Assembly (NCBI RefSeq): GCF_000219585.1
Contig: NC_015731.1
Coordinates: forward strand, 806,001-870,000
DNA length: 64,000 bases
DNA from: Nitrosomonas sp. Is79A3
Lineage (GTDB): Bacteria > Pseudomonadota > Gammaproteobacteria > Burkholderiales > Nitrosomonadaceae
Reading direction: 5' to 3'
Shown here piece after piece: positions 35,752 through 43,855 of the stretch. A program made the position numbers and the translations under genes. The notes beneath the pieces are model-generated. The model ran no database searches and was not told where the DNA came from. It was given only the letters and a program-made list of their open reading frames with translations. Numbering within the stretch: the first letter of the stretch is position 1; the number at the start of each line of letters is the position of its first letter.

Positions 35752-36712
35752 GAGCATCATTCATACCCAATGCGGCAAGCAAAACTAAGTGGGGAGACAA
35801 GGAGCCATGAACACGATCAATCAGCCGTCGCCACCCGAGATAATTGGCAAGGTAATGTGTGGCGATGCCGTGAAATCGGCGCATCCATTCTTTGAGGTGG
35901 CTGTCGTAGGCATTCACGTTTTGCACGTGATAGATCTTGCCGACAACCCGGATACCTGCAGCCAGATTGATTGGGCGGTGGACGATGCCGATTTCCCGCA
36001 CTGCGGCACCCAATGCCTTGCCGCTATCAGTACAGAGAACTGCATCGTTTGCCAGCAATGGTTTGAGTGCCGCGCCGATATGCTCTTTGTCAGCTTTCTC
36101 CAAAACGAAGTCAGATGTGCTCCCAGTACGATCACGGCCAATCAACACAGGAATCTGTTCAGAGGACAAACCACGCTTCGATGCTTTGCCGCCGCGCTTA
36201 TGTGGCGGGCGCGTCATACCGTGTTTCTTACCTTTGAATGATTCAAGAAAGAAGGTTTCGTCAGCTTTAGCAATGCCAACCAAACTTGTGGCTTTCTGCT
36301 CATTAGGCAGCTTAAGAAAACGATGGCGCCAGTGAAATGCCGTGTTGCGATGCATATCGCAGACTTTTGCGCTGGTGCGCACGCTCTGACCTGATGCTAA
36401 TTGTTGCGCGTATTCCAGCCACTTGTCCTTATGGCGCAGGCGTGCCAGTGGTATTCCGCTTAGTGTATTGAAGGTGACGCGGCAGGCACAGCAGCGATAG
36501 CGTTGTAACCCAGAAGCCGATCCCCAGCGTGCAATTTGGTTATGACCGCACTTGGGGCACAATGGCGTGACCAGTATACGATTTTCAATCAACGTACTGA
36601 CGGCCTGAATATGCCCAATCTTGTGCAAACAATCTGCTAATAACCTTCTCTGGTGCGGCGTCAATCTTGCAAGTTCTGCCGCTAATATTTGGAATTCTTC
36701 AGTTTTCATCAA
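35711..36712 (-). CDS. IS1595-family transposase
   Basis: A 333-residue transposase. An N-terminal helical segment is followed by a zinc ribbon (CPKCGHNQIARWG and YRCCACR), a helix-turn-helix-like part (SGQSVRTSAKVCDMHRNTAFHWRHRF), and the ISXO2-type catalytic core with Asp in KADETFFLES, Asp in VLCTDSG and an Asn/His block (NVNAYDSHLKEWMRRFHGI). These place it in the IS1595 family. The last ten residues (YVVVNCWSL) are read from an IS-end sequence, so the native C-terminus may be altered. Activity is uncertain. Confidence 0.88.
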   Translation of the reverse strand: MMKTEEFQILAAELARLTPHQRRLLADCLHKIGHIQAVSTLIENRILVTPLCPKCGHNQIARWGSASGLQRYRCCACRVTFNTLSGIPLARLRHKDKWLEYAQQLASGQSVRTSAKVCDMHRNTAFHWRHRFLKLPNEQKATSLVGIAKADETFFLESFKGKKHGMTRPPHKRGGKASKRGLSSEQIPVLIGRDRTGSTSDFVLEKADKEHIGAALKPLLANDAVLCTDSGKALGAAVREIGIVHRPINLAAGIRVVGKIYHVQNVNAYDSHLKEWMRRFHGIATHYLANYLGWRRLIDRVHGSLSPHLVLLAALGMNDAQQLGYVVVNCWSL

Positions 36713-36778
36713 AGATCCTATCTCATTGATTCATATGAAAACAGTATAGACCGCTATTTAACGGTGACATAGCCTAAA

Positions 36779-37420
36779 TCAATAAAGTGCCACGATGCAT
36801 TCTTTCCTCAAACGTGAACCAATATCCTTTGCGTCATAAGAATAAAAACCAACGTGATCCACAGCAAGTTCGATTGGTTCTTCTTGCAAATTTTTAATCA
36901 TTGCCGCTATCGATGCAACGGCATGATTGGCACTATATAGACCAAGGGTAACATGAGGAATATAGTGCGTGTTTCTGAAATCTTTCCTGTCATCAATCAA
37001 GGTATTCCGGATCACTTCTAATGATCCTGACGGATCCATTACTTCAAGAAACGGTGCTGACGAGAAGCTGTTGATGCCGCCGATTGAGACGATAAAGGGT
37101 GCCAATTTCAGGGCATGAAGCGTTGCCTGCTGTTTTGTGATGGCAGCTTGTGTGATGTCGTCATTATGAATGATGTGTTCGCTTAAAAAACCGCTGATGG
37201 CAAGCGTAATATGTGCCTGTCGCTCATAGGGATACAACAGCAGATCGTTGAAAAGGGAATGGTATTTTTGCAGCCGTTTATTGACTAACGCAGTATCGCT
37301 ATCGATTGCCCACAAATAGTAGCGCGGACGGTTTTTATGCCATTCAGGGTATTCACGTTTTTCAGCCGCATGCGTGTGCTGTTGTTGTATAAACGATTGC
37401 CAGGTGTCGGTGTAGTACAC
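36779..37420 (-). CDS. 2H phosphoesterase (LigT/2'-5' RNA ligase-like)
   Basis: A 213-residue protein with the two HxT motifs of the 2H phosphoesterase superfamily, AHITLAI and PHVTLGL, about 90 residues apart. Members cut or join 2'-5' RNA bonds or open cyclic phosphates; the substrate here is unknown. There is no membrane segment. The stop codon lies two bases outside the insertion sequence, so the coding frame escaped disruption while its downstream region did not. Confidence 0.82.
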   Translation of the reverse strand: MYYTDTWQSFIQQQHTHAAEKREYPEWHKNRPRYYLWAIDSDTALVNKRLQKYHSLFNDLLLYPYERQAHITLAISGFLSEHIIHNDDITQAAITKQQATLHALKLAPFIVSIGGINSFSSAPFLEVMDPSGSLEVIRNTLIDDRKDFRNTHYIPHVTLGLYSANHAVASIAAMIKNLQEEPIELAVDHVGFYSYDAKDIGSRLRKECIVALY

Positions 37421-37734
37421 GGGTCAGTGTGCGGATGAAGGTGATGAGCGCTATACTATCTTCATTTTCTCCCGGTTTGGCAAGTGCCGGTTAAGGGCTT
37501 GCATGCTTTCTTAACGCCGCATGGGCAATCCATTGCCGATTCTGTTGCTCGTCTATACTATTTCTTGACAGTAATGCAGGTGAAAATGCAAAATTCTGAC
37601 AATTTCAGATTAAATGAGATCCGGGCTGACATGTGCCAAAGCACAAATCAGTGTGATCTGTTGCGTTCTGGTTTGTGATAGATTATCCAAGAATTAAGGC
37701 AAAGGTAGTCCTTTGCCTAGTCTCTTTGTGTCAA
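37421..37734. other. Gene-free interval before cheV end
   Basis: 314 bases hold the upstream region of the 2H phosphoesterase gene and the cheV terminator. A 64-codon plus-strand frame at 37484-37678 has no ribosome site or recognisable content and is not called. Confidence 0.5.
37697..37718 (-). terminator. Terminator of cheV
   Basis: A perfect 9-bp stem AGGCAAAGG / CCTTTGCCT with a four-base loop, 16 bases past the cheV stop and followed on the minus strand by TAATTCTT. Confidence 0.65.
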
Positions 37735-38685
37735 TTATGACAGTACCTTGCGGATAGCTCCGGCCAGCTCTTCAGCCGCAAATTTGGCGACGTAGGCATC
37801 AGCGCCTACCGACTTAACGTGATTTTCGTTAGCTTCACCTGTCAGCGAGGAATGAATCACCACTGGAATTGATTTAAATCGCTGGTCGTTCTTGATGTTG
37901 CGAGTGAGTGTAAATCCGTCCATTTCCGGCATTTCCAGGTCGGTCAATACCAGGGCCACTTTGTCCTGAATTGTTTTACCCTCGGATACGGCCGCATCCG
38001 ACATGGCCTGGATACGGGTCCAAGCTTCAAGCCCAGTTTTCGTCATCACAAAAGGAACGTCGAGCGCTTTAAGCCCGTTTTCGATCAAGCTACGCGCGAG
38101 CGGTGAGTCATCGGCAGCCAGGATAACCGTTCCGGCGGGAAGTTTTATCTGGGGGCCAACATTCTCCGGTGTCAGGTCTTCAGTCGAACTGGGCAATACA
38201 TCGCGCAGTATTTGCTCGACATCAAGCACTTGTGCTAATCGTGACTCCTCGGTATTGCCATCGAGACGTGCAATGCTGGTGATCAGATTGCCGCCATTAT
38301 TTTCTGCGGCAATCACCTGGTTCCAGTCCAGGCGTGCAATTTCACTGACTTCCTCAACTGCGAAAGCCTGGGTCGAACGTGCGTATTCAGTGACCAATAG
38401 AATTGGAGTTCCCTTTTTCGGCGTACAACCCACAACCTTTGGCAAGTTAATAACCGTAATGATTTGGCCGCGAATATTGGCGACCCCCATCACATTGGCG
38501 GGCGCATTGGCTACTGCGGTGATGGTCGGCATGACCAAAATCTCACGTATTTTGAAAACGTTGATGCCATATAATTCCCGGTGATCGGTACCGGGCGCTT
38601 CACCTAAACGGAACAGTAATAATTCAAACTTGTTGTTGGATGTCAGATTAGTGCGTTCGTCAATTTCGTGTAATGCTGTGTTCAT
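37735..38685 (-). CDS. cheV: Chemotaxis coupling protein CheV
   Basis: A 316-residue protein combining a CheW-like domain (about 15-165, with YGINVFKIREI and GVANIRGQIITVINLPKVVG) and a receiver domain (about 185-316) with acidic pocket residues in AADDSP, phospho-acceptor Asp in LVLTDLEMPEMDG, and Lys in VAKF. CheV links chemoreceptors to CheA and adapts through phosphorylation. No other che gene is nearby, so it acts with components elsewhere. A terminator follows it. Confidence 0.95.
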   Translation of the reverse strand: MNTALHEIDERTNLTSNNKFELLLFRLGEAPGTDHRELYGINVFKIREILVMPTITAVANAPANVMGVANIRGQIITVINLPKVVGCTPKKGTPILLVTEYARSTQAFAVEEVSEIARLDWNQVIAAENNGGNLITSIARLDGNTEESRLAQVLDVEQILRDVLPSSTEDLTPENVGPQIKLPAGTVILAADDSPLARSLIENGLKALDVPFVMTKTGLEAWTRIQAMSDAAVSEGKTIQDKVALVLTDLEMPEMDGFTLTRNIKNDQRFKSIPVVIHSSLTGEANENHVKSVGADAYVAKFAAEELAGAIRKVLS

Positions 38686-38862
38686 GGAGTGCCCTCCCGC
38701 TGTCGGTAAATAGGAAATTAACAGTGTATCGTATTGATTGAGCTAGGAAGAACGCTATAAGCGAGATGAAATGGCTGCTTTTCACCGGATTCAAAGTGGA
38801 GGTATGCGCGCTAATCTTGTACGGTGCAACTTCAATCGCGATCAGGGAGAATCTGAAGAAAT

Positions 38863-38956
38863 GAATCTCAAAATGCTCATTGATCATGCATAAACTGCGC
38901 TTTTCCAACTGTTCTTGATTTGTATCGATTGCCGCTTACATTTTTCAACGGCACTG
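38863..38956. repeat. ~140-bp inverted-terminus element, copy C (diverged, partial)
   Basis: It shares TCAAAATGCTCATT-ATCA-GCATAAACTGCG and the terminus TTTTTCAACGGC with copy A, in the same orientation. The left terminus has degenerated. It ends 10 bases before the stop codon of the EAL-HDOD gene and may shape its mRNA end. Confidence 0.65.
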
Positions 38957-38966
38957 CTAGTGCCAG

Positions 38967-40265
38967 TTAGTTTACTATTTCTTCTAGGCGATTAGCCCAT
39001 CCTATCGCTTGTGTTTCTATATTTGATAATTCATTCAGACTTAAAAAATCCAGTTCGGATAATATGGAATGAATGGAGGTAATCTCGCCTTTTTCTTTGG
39101 CTTCAATTAATTTTAATGCTTGACCTAAGCGGCCGTGGCGAGACATCAATGCTTGACTTATGTCGTCGGAGACCCCTAATTTGTCAACTATTTGCTGCAT
39201 TTCTATGCCCAAAAATTCATCCAGTAAAGATAAAATTCCGACCATATATGCTCTTTCTTGGTGATTCTTATCATGCGGGCGCTCGATGGTTGCAATTAAT
39301 TCCATCAATTTGCCACGTGCTACAGCAGTTTGTGTCAAGGCGGTTGACGCACTATCTTCCGATTGATTGGAAGTATAAAGCAAAAGTTGTATCCAGCTTT
39401 GCAGTTGCTTGCATCCCATTAACTTAATGGCGTGCTTGATGGAATTGATTTTCTGAGGTAAGCCGTCAGTACCTGAGTTCACCATGCGCAGCAAGTTATA
39501 ACTTAAGCCAGGCTGACGTTTAAACTCGTTTTCAATTTCACCGATGCTGCTATTGCTATCATTCTCACTGGCGCCATCATTATTGCGCATAACCAATGCT
39601 AATAGCTTCAATAATGATACCTTTCCGGGATCGGCACGTTTAACGGACATTACCTCAGGTTTCGCAAAATAATATCCTTGAAACATTTGAAAGCCCAGTA
39701 ATCTGCAATATGTTTCTTGTTCGCGATTTTCAACTTTCAATGCTAAAAGCAAGACCGGCCAACGCTTGAGTTCACCGACCAGCTTTGTAAGCGCATCTTG
39801 ATTCAGTGCAAGAACATCCACTTTTACTACGCTGACCAGAGGCAATAAGAGTTCAACTTTACTGTTGATAGCGATGATATTATCCAGTGCAAATTGATAG
39901 CCCTTTTGTTTCAATTCCTTACAGCGCTGTAAAAATTCCGGCGTTATTGACGCGGATTCTTTAACTTCGAGCACAATATGTTTGCTGGGCAGTAAACTAA
40001 TAATGTCACTCATAATGAGATCAGGATCGGCATTGATAAAACCACGCTGGTGCCCCAGGACATTGTGGATACCGAATTTGCCGTAGGCATTAACGATAAC
40101 GTTTGCTGATGCAGATAAGTCACTAGTGACATTTGCAGTTTCCTCAGTTTCTTCTTGTCTGAAAAGTAACTCAAATGCGACTAGATTGTGATTACGATCT
40201 AGAATTGGTTGTCGGCCAAGACAAAAACCACCCATATTTTCCTCCGCAATTATCGATTGATACAC
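38967..40265 (-). CDS. EAL-HDOD domain signalling protein
   Basis: A 432-residue cytoplasmic protein. The N-terminal part (about 12-210) is a YuxH-like EAL domain: it begins FCLGRQPILDRNHNLVAFELLFRQ, with FELLFR in place of EAL, and so lacks the usual catalytic signature. The C-terminal part (about 225-420) is a HDOD domain (FKRQPGLSYNLLRMVNSG, AIKLMGCKQLQSWIQLLL). Such proteins are usually non-enzymatic regulators in motility or stress signalling (CdgJ/YuxH type). The start has GGAGGA seven bases upstream. Confidence 0.9.
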   Translation of the reverse strand: MYQSIIAEENMGGFCLGRQPILDRNHNLVAFELLFRQEETEETANVTSDLSASANVIVNAYGKFGIHNVLGHQRGFINADPDLIMSDIISLLPSKHIVLEVKESASITPEFLQRCKELKQKGYQFALDNIIAINSKVELLLPLVSVVKVDVLALNQDALTKLVGELKRWPVLLLALKVENREQETYCRLLGFQMFQGYYFAKPEVMSVKRADPGKVSLLKLLALVMRNNDGASENDSNSSIGEIENEFKRQPGLSYNLLRMVNSGTDGLPQKINSIKHAIKLMGCKQLQSWIQLLLYTSNQSEDSASTALTQTAVARGKLMELIATIERPHDKNHQERAYMVGILSLLDEFLGIEMQQIVDKLGVSDDISQALMSRHGRLGQALKLIEAKEKGEITSIHSILSELDFLSLNELSNIETQAIGWANRLEEIVN

Positions 40266-40608
40266 ATAAAATGTTGCTCCTCGCCGGCCTTCTTAAAGAT
40301 GACTGGAATGGTTAAGAATGCTGGTGAAGGTTTCTTGTACTTTTAGGAGCATATTACAAATCTAGTGATGCCTTAACCGAGAAAAACAGTCTTTTAATAG
40401 CCTAATAGCCATTTTAGTCAAACATATAGATTCGTATCTCAATTTTTCAAATCAACGGGTGTTCTTGTGTTCATTGAATATTGATCATGGCTATTATTTG
40501 TAAGTAGTTTTAAAATAGAAGCATTTTCACTCCAACTTGATTGATACCGCTCTTCTGCGAGTAATCAAAGACGCTTATCCCCAGTAACCATATGTTTTTC
40601 CATCTCGA
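40266..40608. other. Divergent intergenic region
   Basis: 343 AT-rich bases between the EAL-HDOD gene and the CPBP gene. It must hold both promoters. I saw no clear hairpin, operator or small gene. Confidence 0.5.
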
Positions 40609-41541
40609 ATGACGACTATTCTTTCTTATCTGCAAGAATATGCTAAGGCAGTTGATAAATGGTTGCTGCTTTTTTGCATGGTGTGGGCGGGTATTCTGGT
40701 TACCCTGAATTACCTACTGGGTATCGAGAGTGAAATGATCAAAGGACTTGATTCCCGCTTTGATCAATGGTTTTCACTTTTTCTGGTTTATTGCAGCGCT
40801 TTCGTGGTTCCCTATTTATTTGCTATGGGTTTCCGGAAACAACTGATAGACGCGACGCCAACGTTTTGGCTGCTGCTTTTTTTTGCACCGGTATTGTTTG
40901 CGCTCAAAGTAAGCATTGCCAATCCGCTGGAAAATATTATCAATGGGGTATGGGGAAGTTATCTGACAATTGTTACGACACTTCCCTTTAAGTTATTAGT
41001 TGTGCTTATCCCGCTAATCGTTTTATATAAGATTCTTCCCGTGCAGCAGAACTTTTGGGGTGTAACCTTTAAAAATGTTCGATGGCGGCCCTATTTTTTG
41101 ATGCTGGCTTTGATGATTCCACTGATTATTTTTGCCAGCACGCAACCGGACTTTTTAAATGCATATCCCAGATTAAGGCAAGCGGATTTTATTGTGCCGC
41201 ACACAGAAAATCCGCTGTGGTATCAACTCCTCTATGAAATAAGTTATGGGATTGACTTTATTACGATAGAATTATTCTTCCGTGGATTTTTGGTGTTTGC
41301 ATTTATCCGTTACGCCGGACCGTCGGCTATTTTGCCAATGGCTACATTTTATTGCAGTATCCATTTTGGTAAGCCTCTGCTTGAATGTATCTCTTCTTTC
41401 TTTGGGGGGGTGATATTGGGTATGATCGCCCATAAAACCCAATCCATCCTGGGTGGTCTGACCGTGCATCTGGGTATCGCCTGGATGATGGAATTAGGCG
41501 GTTATATCGGAAATCTAGCAGGTCGTTGGAAAACGTTTTAG
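40609..41541 (+). CDS. CPBP-family intramembrane protease homologue
   Basis: A 310-residue polytopic membrane protein with about eight helices. The C-terminal part has the CPBP/Rce1 motifs in order: IELFFRGF (normally EExxxR), FYCSIHFGK (FxxxH) and HLGIAW. The first Glu of EExxxR, catalytic in Rce1, is Ile here, so peptidase activity is doubtful. The last residues (AGRWKTF) and the stop codon are read from the terminal sequence of repeat copy D, so the native C-terminus was replaced or truncated by that insertion. Confidence 0.8.
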   Translation: MTTILSYLQEYAKAVDKWLLLFCMVWAGILVTLNYLLGIESEMIKGLDSRFDQWFSLFLVYCSAFVVPYLFAMGFRKQLIDATPTFWLLLFFAPVLFALKVSIANPLENIINGVWGSYLTIVTTLPFKLLVVLIPLIVLYKILPVQQNFWGVTFKNVRWRPYFLMLALMIPLIIFASTQPDFLNAYPRLRQADFIVPHTENPLWYQLLYEISYGIDFITIELFFRGFLVFAFIRYAGPSAILPMATFYCSIHFGKPLLECISSFFGGVILGMIAHKTQSILGGLTVHLGIAWMMELGGYIGNLAGRWKTF

Positions 41542-41657
41542 AAGCAGTCGATACAAGGCAAAAAGAGGTGGAAAGGTACAGCTTATGAACGATAAATGAG
41601 CTTTTTAGCCCATTTTTAACACTGTAACGGTAGCGCAGATAGTTTTTCAGCGGTCTG
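41519..41657. repeat. ~140-bp inverted-terminus element, copy D (complete)
   Basis: 139 bp in the opposite orientation to copy A, with termini AGGTCGTTGGAAAAC and GTTTTTCAGCGGTCT. Internal landmarks (GATAAATGAGC, TTTTTAACACTGTAACGG, GCGCAGATAG) match copy A. It overlaps the last 23 bases of the CPBP gene and supplies its stop codon. Confidence 0.8.
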
Positions 41658-41713
41658 AGAGGAATGAAATAATTTTTGAATTGTAAATTGTAATTAGAGA
41701 ATGAGTAATTAAT

Positions 41714-42424
41714 ATGTCTGAAGCAGCAACTGTAGTACAAAGTTCCAGCAACAGTGCGGGTTTGAGCGCACAAACTATCAAAGAATTGAACACGCGATAT
41801 CACCCGCTCGGTTTTGAAGCGCGTTTGCGCAAGCTTTATACCGATTTCCGGCCTGAAAAGATCATGATAACGTCTTCCTTTGCGGCGACCTCCGCCTATT
41901 TTCTGCATATCATTTCGCGCATCCGGCCGGAGCAGGTGATTTTTTTCATTGATACCGGATTTCATTTTCCAGAAACCTTGTTATACCGGGATTATCTGGT
42001 TGGGCTCTATCACTTGAAAGCCGAAGATGTGAAAGCGGATGATTATCAGCATCAATACAGCGAAAAAGAAAAATTGTATGAAACCGATCCGGATTTTTGC
42101 TGCACGATTAACAAGATTAACCCGCTGGAGGCGATCAAACCCAATTACGATATCTGGGTGTCGAGCCTGATGAGCTGGCAGACAGATCACCGTGCCGGTT
42201 TGGATATTTTTGAGGAACGCCGCGGGATAATCAAGTTTAACCCGATGATCGATGTGACGCGAGAAGAGCGCGATGCGTATATTCTCGAGCATAAACTGCC
42301 GTTCCACCCGTTAGTGGCGGAAGGTTACTCTTCGATTGGTTGCACACACTGCACGGTAAAAGGCGAAGGCCGCTGCGGACGTTGGTCCGGAAAACCTAAA
42401 ACCGAGTGCGGACTGCATCTTTAG
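41714..42424 (+). CDS. cysH: Adenylyl-sulfate (APS) reductase, CysH family
   Basis: A 236-residue reductase of assimilatory sulfate reduction. The pyrophosphatase-type loop region (ITSSFAATSAYFLHI), the LMSWQTDHRAG stretch and the C-terminal catalytic ECGLHL are visible. The paired cysteines FCC and CTHC bind a [4Fe-4S] cluster, which marks the APS-using rather than PAPS-using branch. It makes sulfite for cysteine synthesis. No other cys gene adjoins it, and repeat copy D sits 56 bases upstream. Confidence 0.93.
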   Translation: MSEAATVVQSSSNSAGLSAQTIKELNTRYHPLGFEARLRKLYTDFRPEKIMITSSFAATSAYFLHIISRIRPEQVIFFIDTGFHFPETLLYRDYLVGLYHLKAEDVKADDYQHQYSEKEKLYETDPDFCCTINKINPLEAIKPNYDIWVSSLMSWQTDHRAGLDIFEERRGIIKFNPMIDVTREERDAYILEHKLPFHPLVAEGYSSIGCTHCTVKGEGRCGRWSGKPKTECGLHL

Positions 42425-42484
42425 TCGCGTCGAGGTGATGCTTCGCTGCAAGCGTTGTGGAGATCGCTGTGGCATTGCCCATGA

Positions 42485-43447
42485 TTAGGTCAGGATCGTT
42501 CTAAATCGATCCGTGGTTCTGATCAGTGCCGCCTGTATGCCGGGTTCCCATACCGAATGGCCGGCATCTTCAATGATGATGTACTCAGCTTGCGGCCATG
42601 CATGATGCAAATCATCGGCGCTGATGATCGGGCAGACTGCATCGTAGCGGCCTTGCACGATGGTGGCGGGAATAGTATGGAGTTTATGGATGTTATCCAA
42701 TAATGAATTTTCCGGTAAGAAGATATCGTGGCTGAAGTAGTGCGCTTCCATGCGCGCAAGTCCTAATGCAACGGTATCACTGGCAAAATAACTGACTGTC
42801 GCCGGATTCGGCAATAACGTAGAGCACGAGCCTTCATAGGTGCTCCAGGTACGAGCAGCGGGCATGTGGATGACTGGATCAGGATCCATTAGGCGCTGGT
42901 AGTAAGCGGAAAGAATGTTATTTCGTTCTGCGGCAGACAGTGGGGCAACAAAATCACGCCAGGCTTCCGGGAATACATTCCGCAGTCCATAGAGAAACCA
43001 GTCAATTTCTGCCTTGCGACAAAGAAAAATCCCGCGCAGCATAAAACCCAAGCAGCGTTCGGGATGCGCTTCACCATACGCGAGAGCCAGTGTGCTGCCC
43101 CAGGAGCCGCCGAATACGTGCCATTTGTCGATTTCCAGGTGTTGCCTGAGTAATTCCAGATCACTAATCAGATGAGGTGTTGTATTATCCTGAATTTCAC
43201 CGAGTGGTGTTGAGCGCCCTGCGCCTCTTTGATCATAGATGACAATACGATAATATGCCGGATCAAAGAAACGCCGATGCGCTGCTGTTGCTCCGGCGCC
43301 CGGACCACCGTGAAGAAATACAACCGGGACACCGGAAGGATTGCCTGATTCTTCCCAGTACATCGTATGTATTTTATCCAAGGACAAGAATCCTTGCCGG
43401 AAAGGTTTGATCTCAGGATAGAGTGCAGTAGTGTGATGATTATTCAT
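42485..43447 (-). CDS. pip: Proline iminopeptidase (prolyl aminopeptidase)
   Basis: A 320-residue alpha/beta hydrolase that removes N-terminal proline from peptides. The oxyanion motif HGGPGAG, the nucleophile elbow GGSWGS and the triad Asp (GRYDAVCP) and His (EDAGHSVWEPG) are present, with the YDQRGAGRSTP signature of peptidase family S33. The ATG at 43447 matches the usual family length; an upstream ATG would add 25 residues without support. Cytoplasmic, monocistronic. Confidence 0.93.
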   Translation of the reverse strand: MNNHHTTALYPEIKPFRQGFLSLDKIHTMYWEESGNPSGVPVVFLHGGPGAGATAAHRRFFDPAYYRIVIYDQRGAGRSTPLGEIQDNTTPHLISDLELLRQHLEIDKWHVFGGSWGSTLALAYGEAHPERCLGFMLRGIFLCRKAEIDWFLYGLRNVFPEAWRDFVAPLSAAERNNILSAYYQRLMDPDPVIHMPAARTWSTYEGSCSTLLPNPATVSYFASDTVALGLARMEAHYFSHDIFLPENSLLDNIHKLHTIPATIVQGRYDAVCPIISADDLHHAWPQAEYIIIEDAGHSVWEPGIQAALIRTTDRFRTILT

Positions 43448-43597
43448 GATATGGCTATTAGAATCGCTGGTTATTGGGTTATAAAAATGATAGAAAAGAG
43501 TGGCAAACAGCACAGATTTCAAATCTTAAATGAATTATAGTTCTGATATATTGATTGACAGGCCACATACTGTGTCAATGTTAAAAGGATTAATCAT

Positions 43598-43855
43598 ATG
43601 CCTAATACTATACTGAGAGAACAAGAAGTTTCTATGTTACGTGGGGAGATGGAGATATTAATGAACGAGCGTCAATGTCTGTTGGATACTACAGGGGCGG
43701 CGGCCATGTTTGTGGCCAATCTGGACAGTACTTTATTGCCTGATGCGGCCTGTCAAGCGGCCAAGGTTTTGTCAAACTCTTTAAACAACCTACCTGAAGA
43801 GACCTTGCGGGATGCGCTGGAGAAAGTGAAATCAGAGTTTGCAGTTCGTGCATGA
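43598..43855 (+). CDS. Small helical protein coupled to a patatin gene
   Basis: An 85-residue soluble protein, predicted mainly helical (coiled-coil-like start EQEVSMLRGEMEILMNERQCLLD, named in part). It has no signal peptide or membrane helix. The start is preceded by AAAGGATTAA. Its last eight bases overlap the likely GTG start of the patatin gene, which suggests translational coupling and perhaps a partner role. I do not recognise a family. Confidence 0.65.
   Translation: MPNTILREQEVSMLRGEMEILMNERQCLLDTTGAAAMFVANLDSTLLPDAACQAAKVLSNSLNNLPEETLRDALEKVKSEFAVRA

Larger units (their letters stand above)
35574..36776 (-). mobile_element. IS1595-family insertion sequence
   Basis: 1203 bp bounded by perfect 19-bp inverted repeats, TAGGCTATGTCACCGTTAA at 35574-35592 and its complement at 36758-36776, and carrying one transposase gene. 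I saw no matching 8-base target duplication (left flank GTTAAAAA, right flank AATCAATA). An extra copy of the end lies inside at 35727-35751, and a second left-type end begins at 35597. These suggest a rearranged or nested insertion. The right end stops two bases short of the neighbouring 2H phosphoesterase stop codon. Confidence 0.85.

Noticed and set aside
37484-37678. 64-codon plus-strand frame
   Set aside because: No ribosome site, no recognisable content, and it lies in a promoter/terminator gap.
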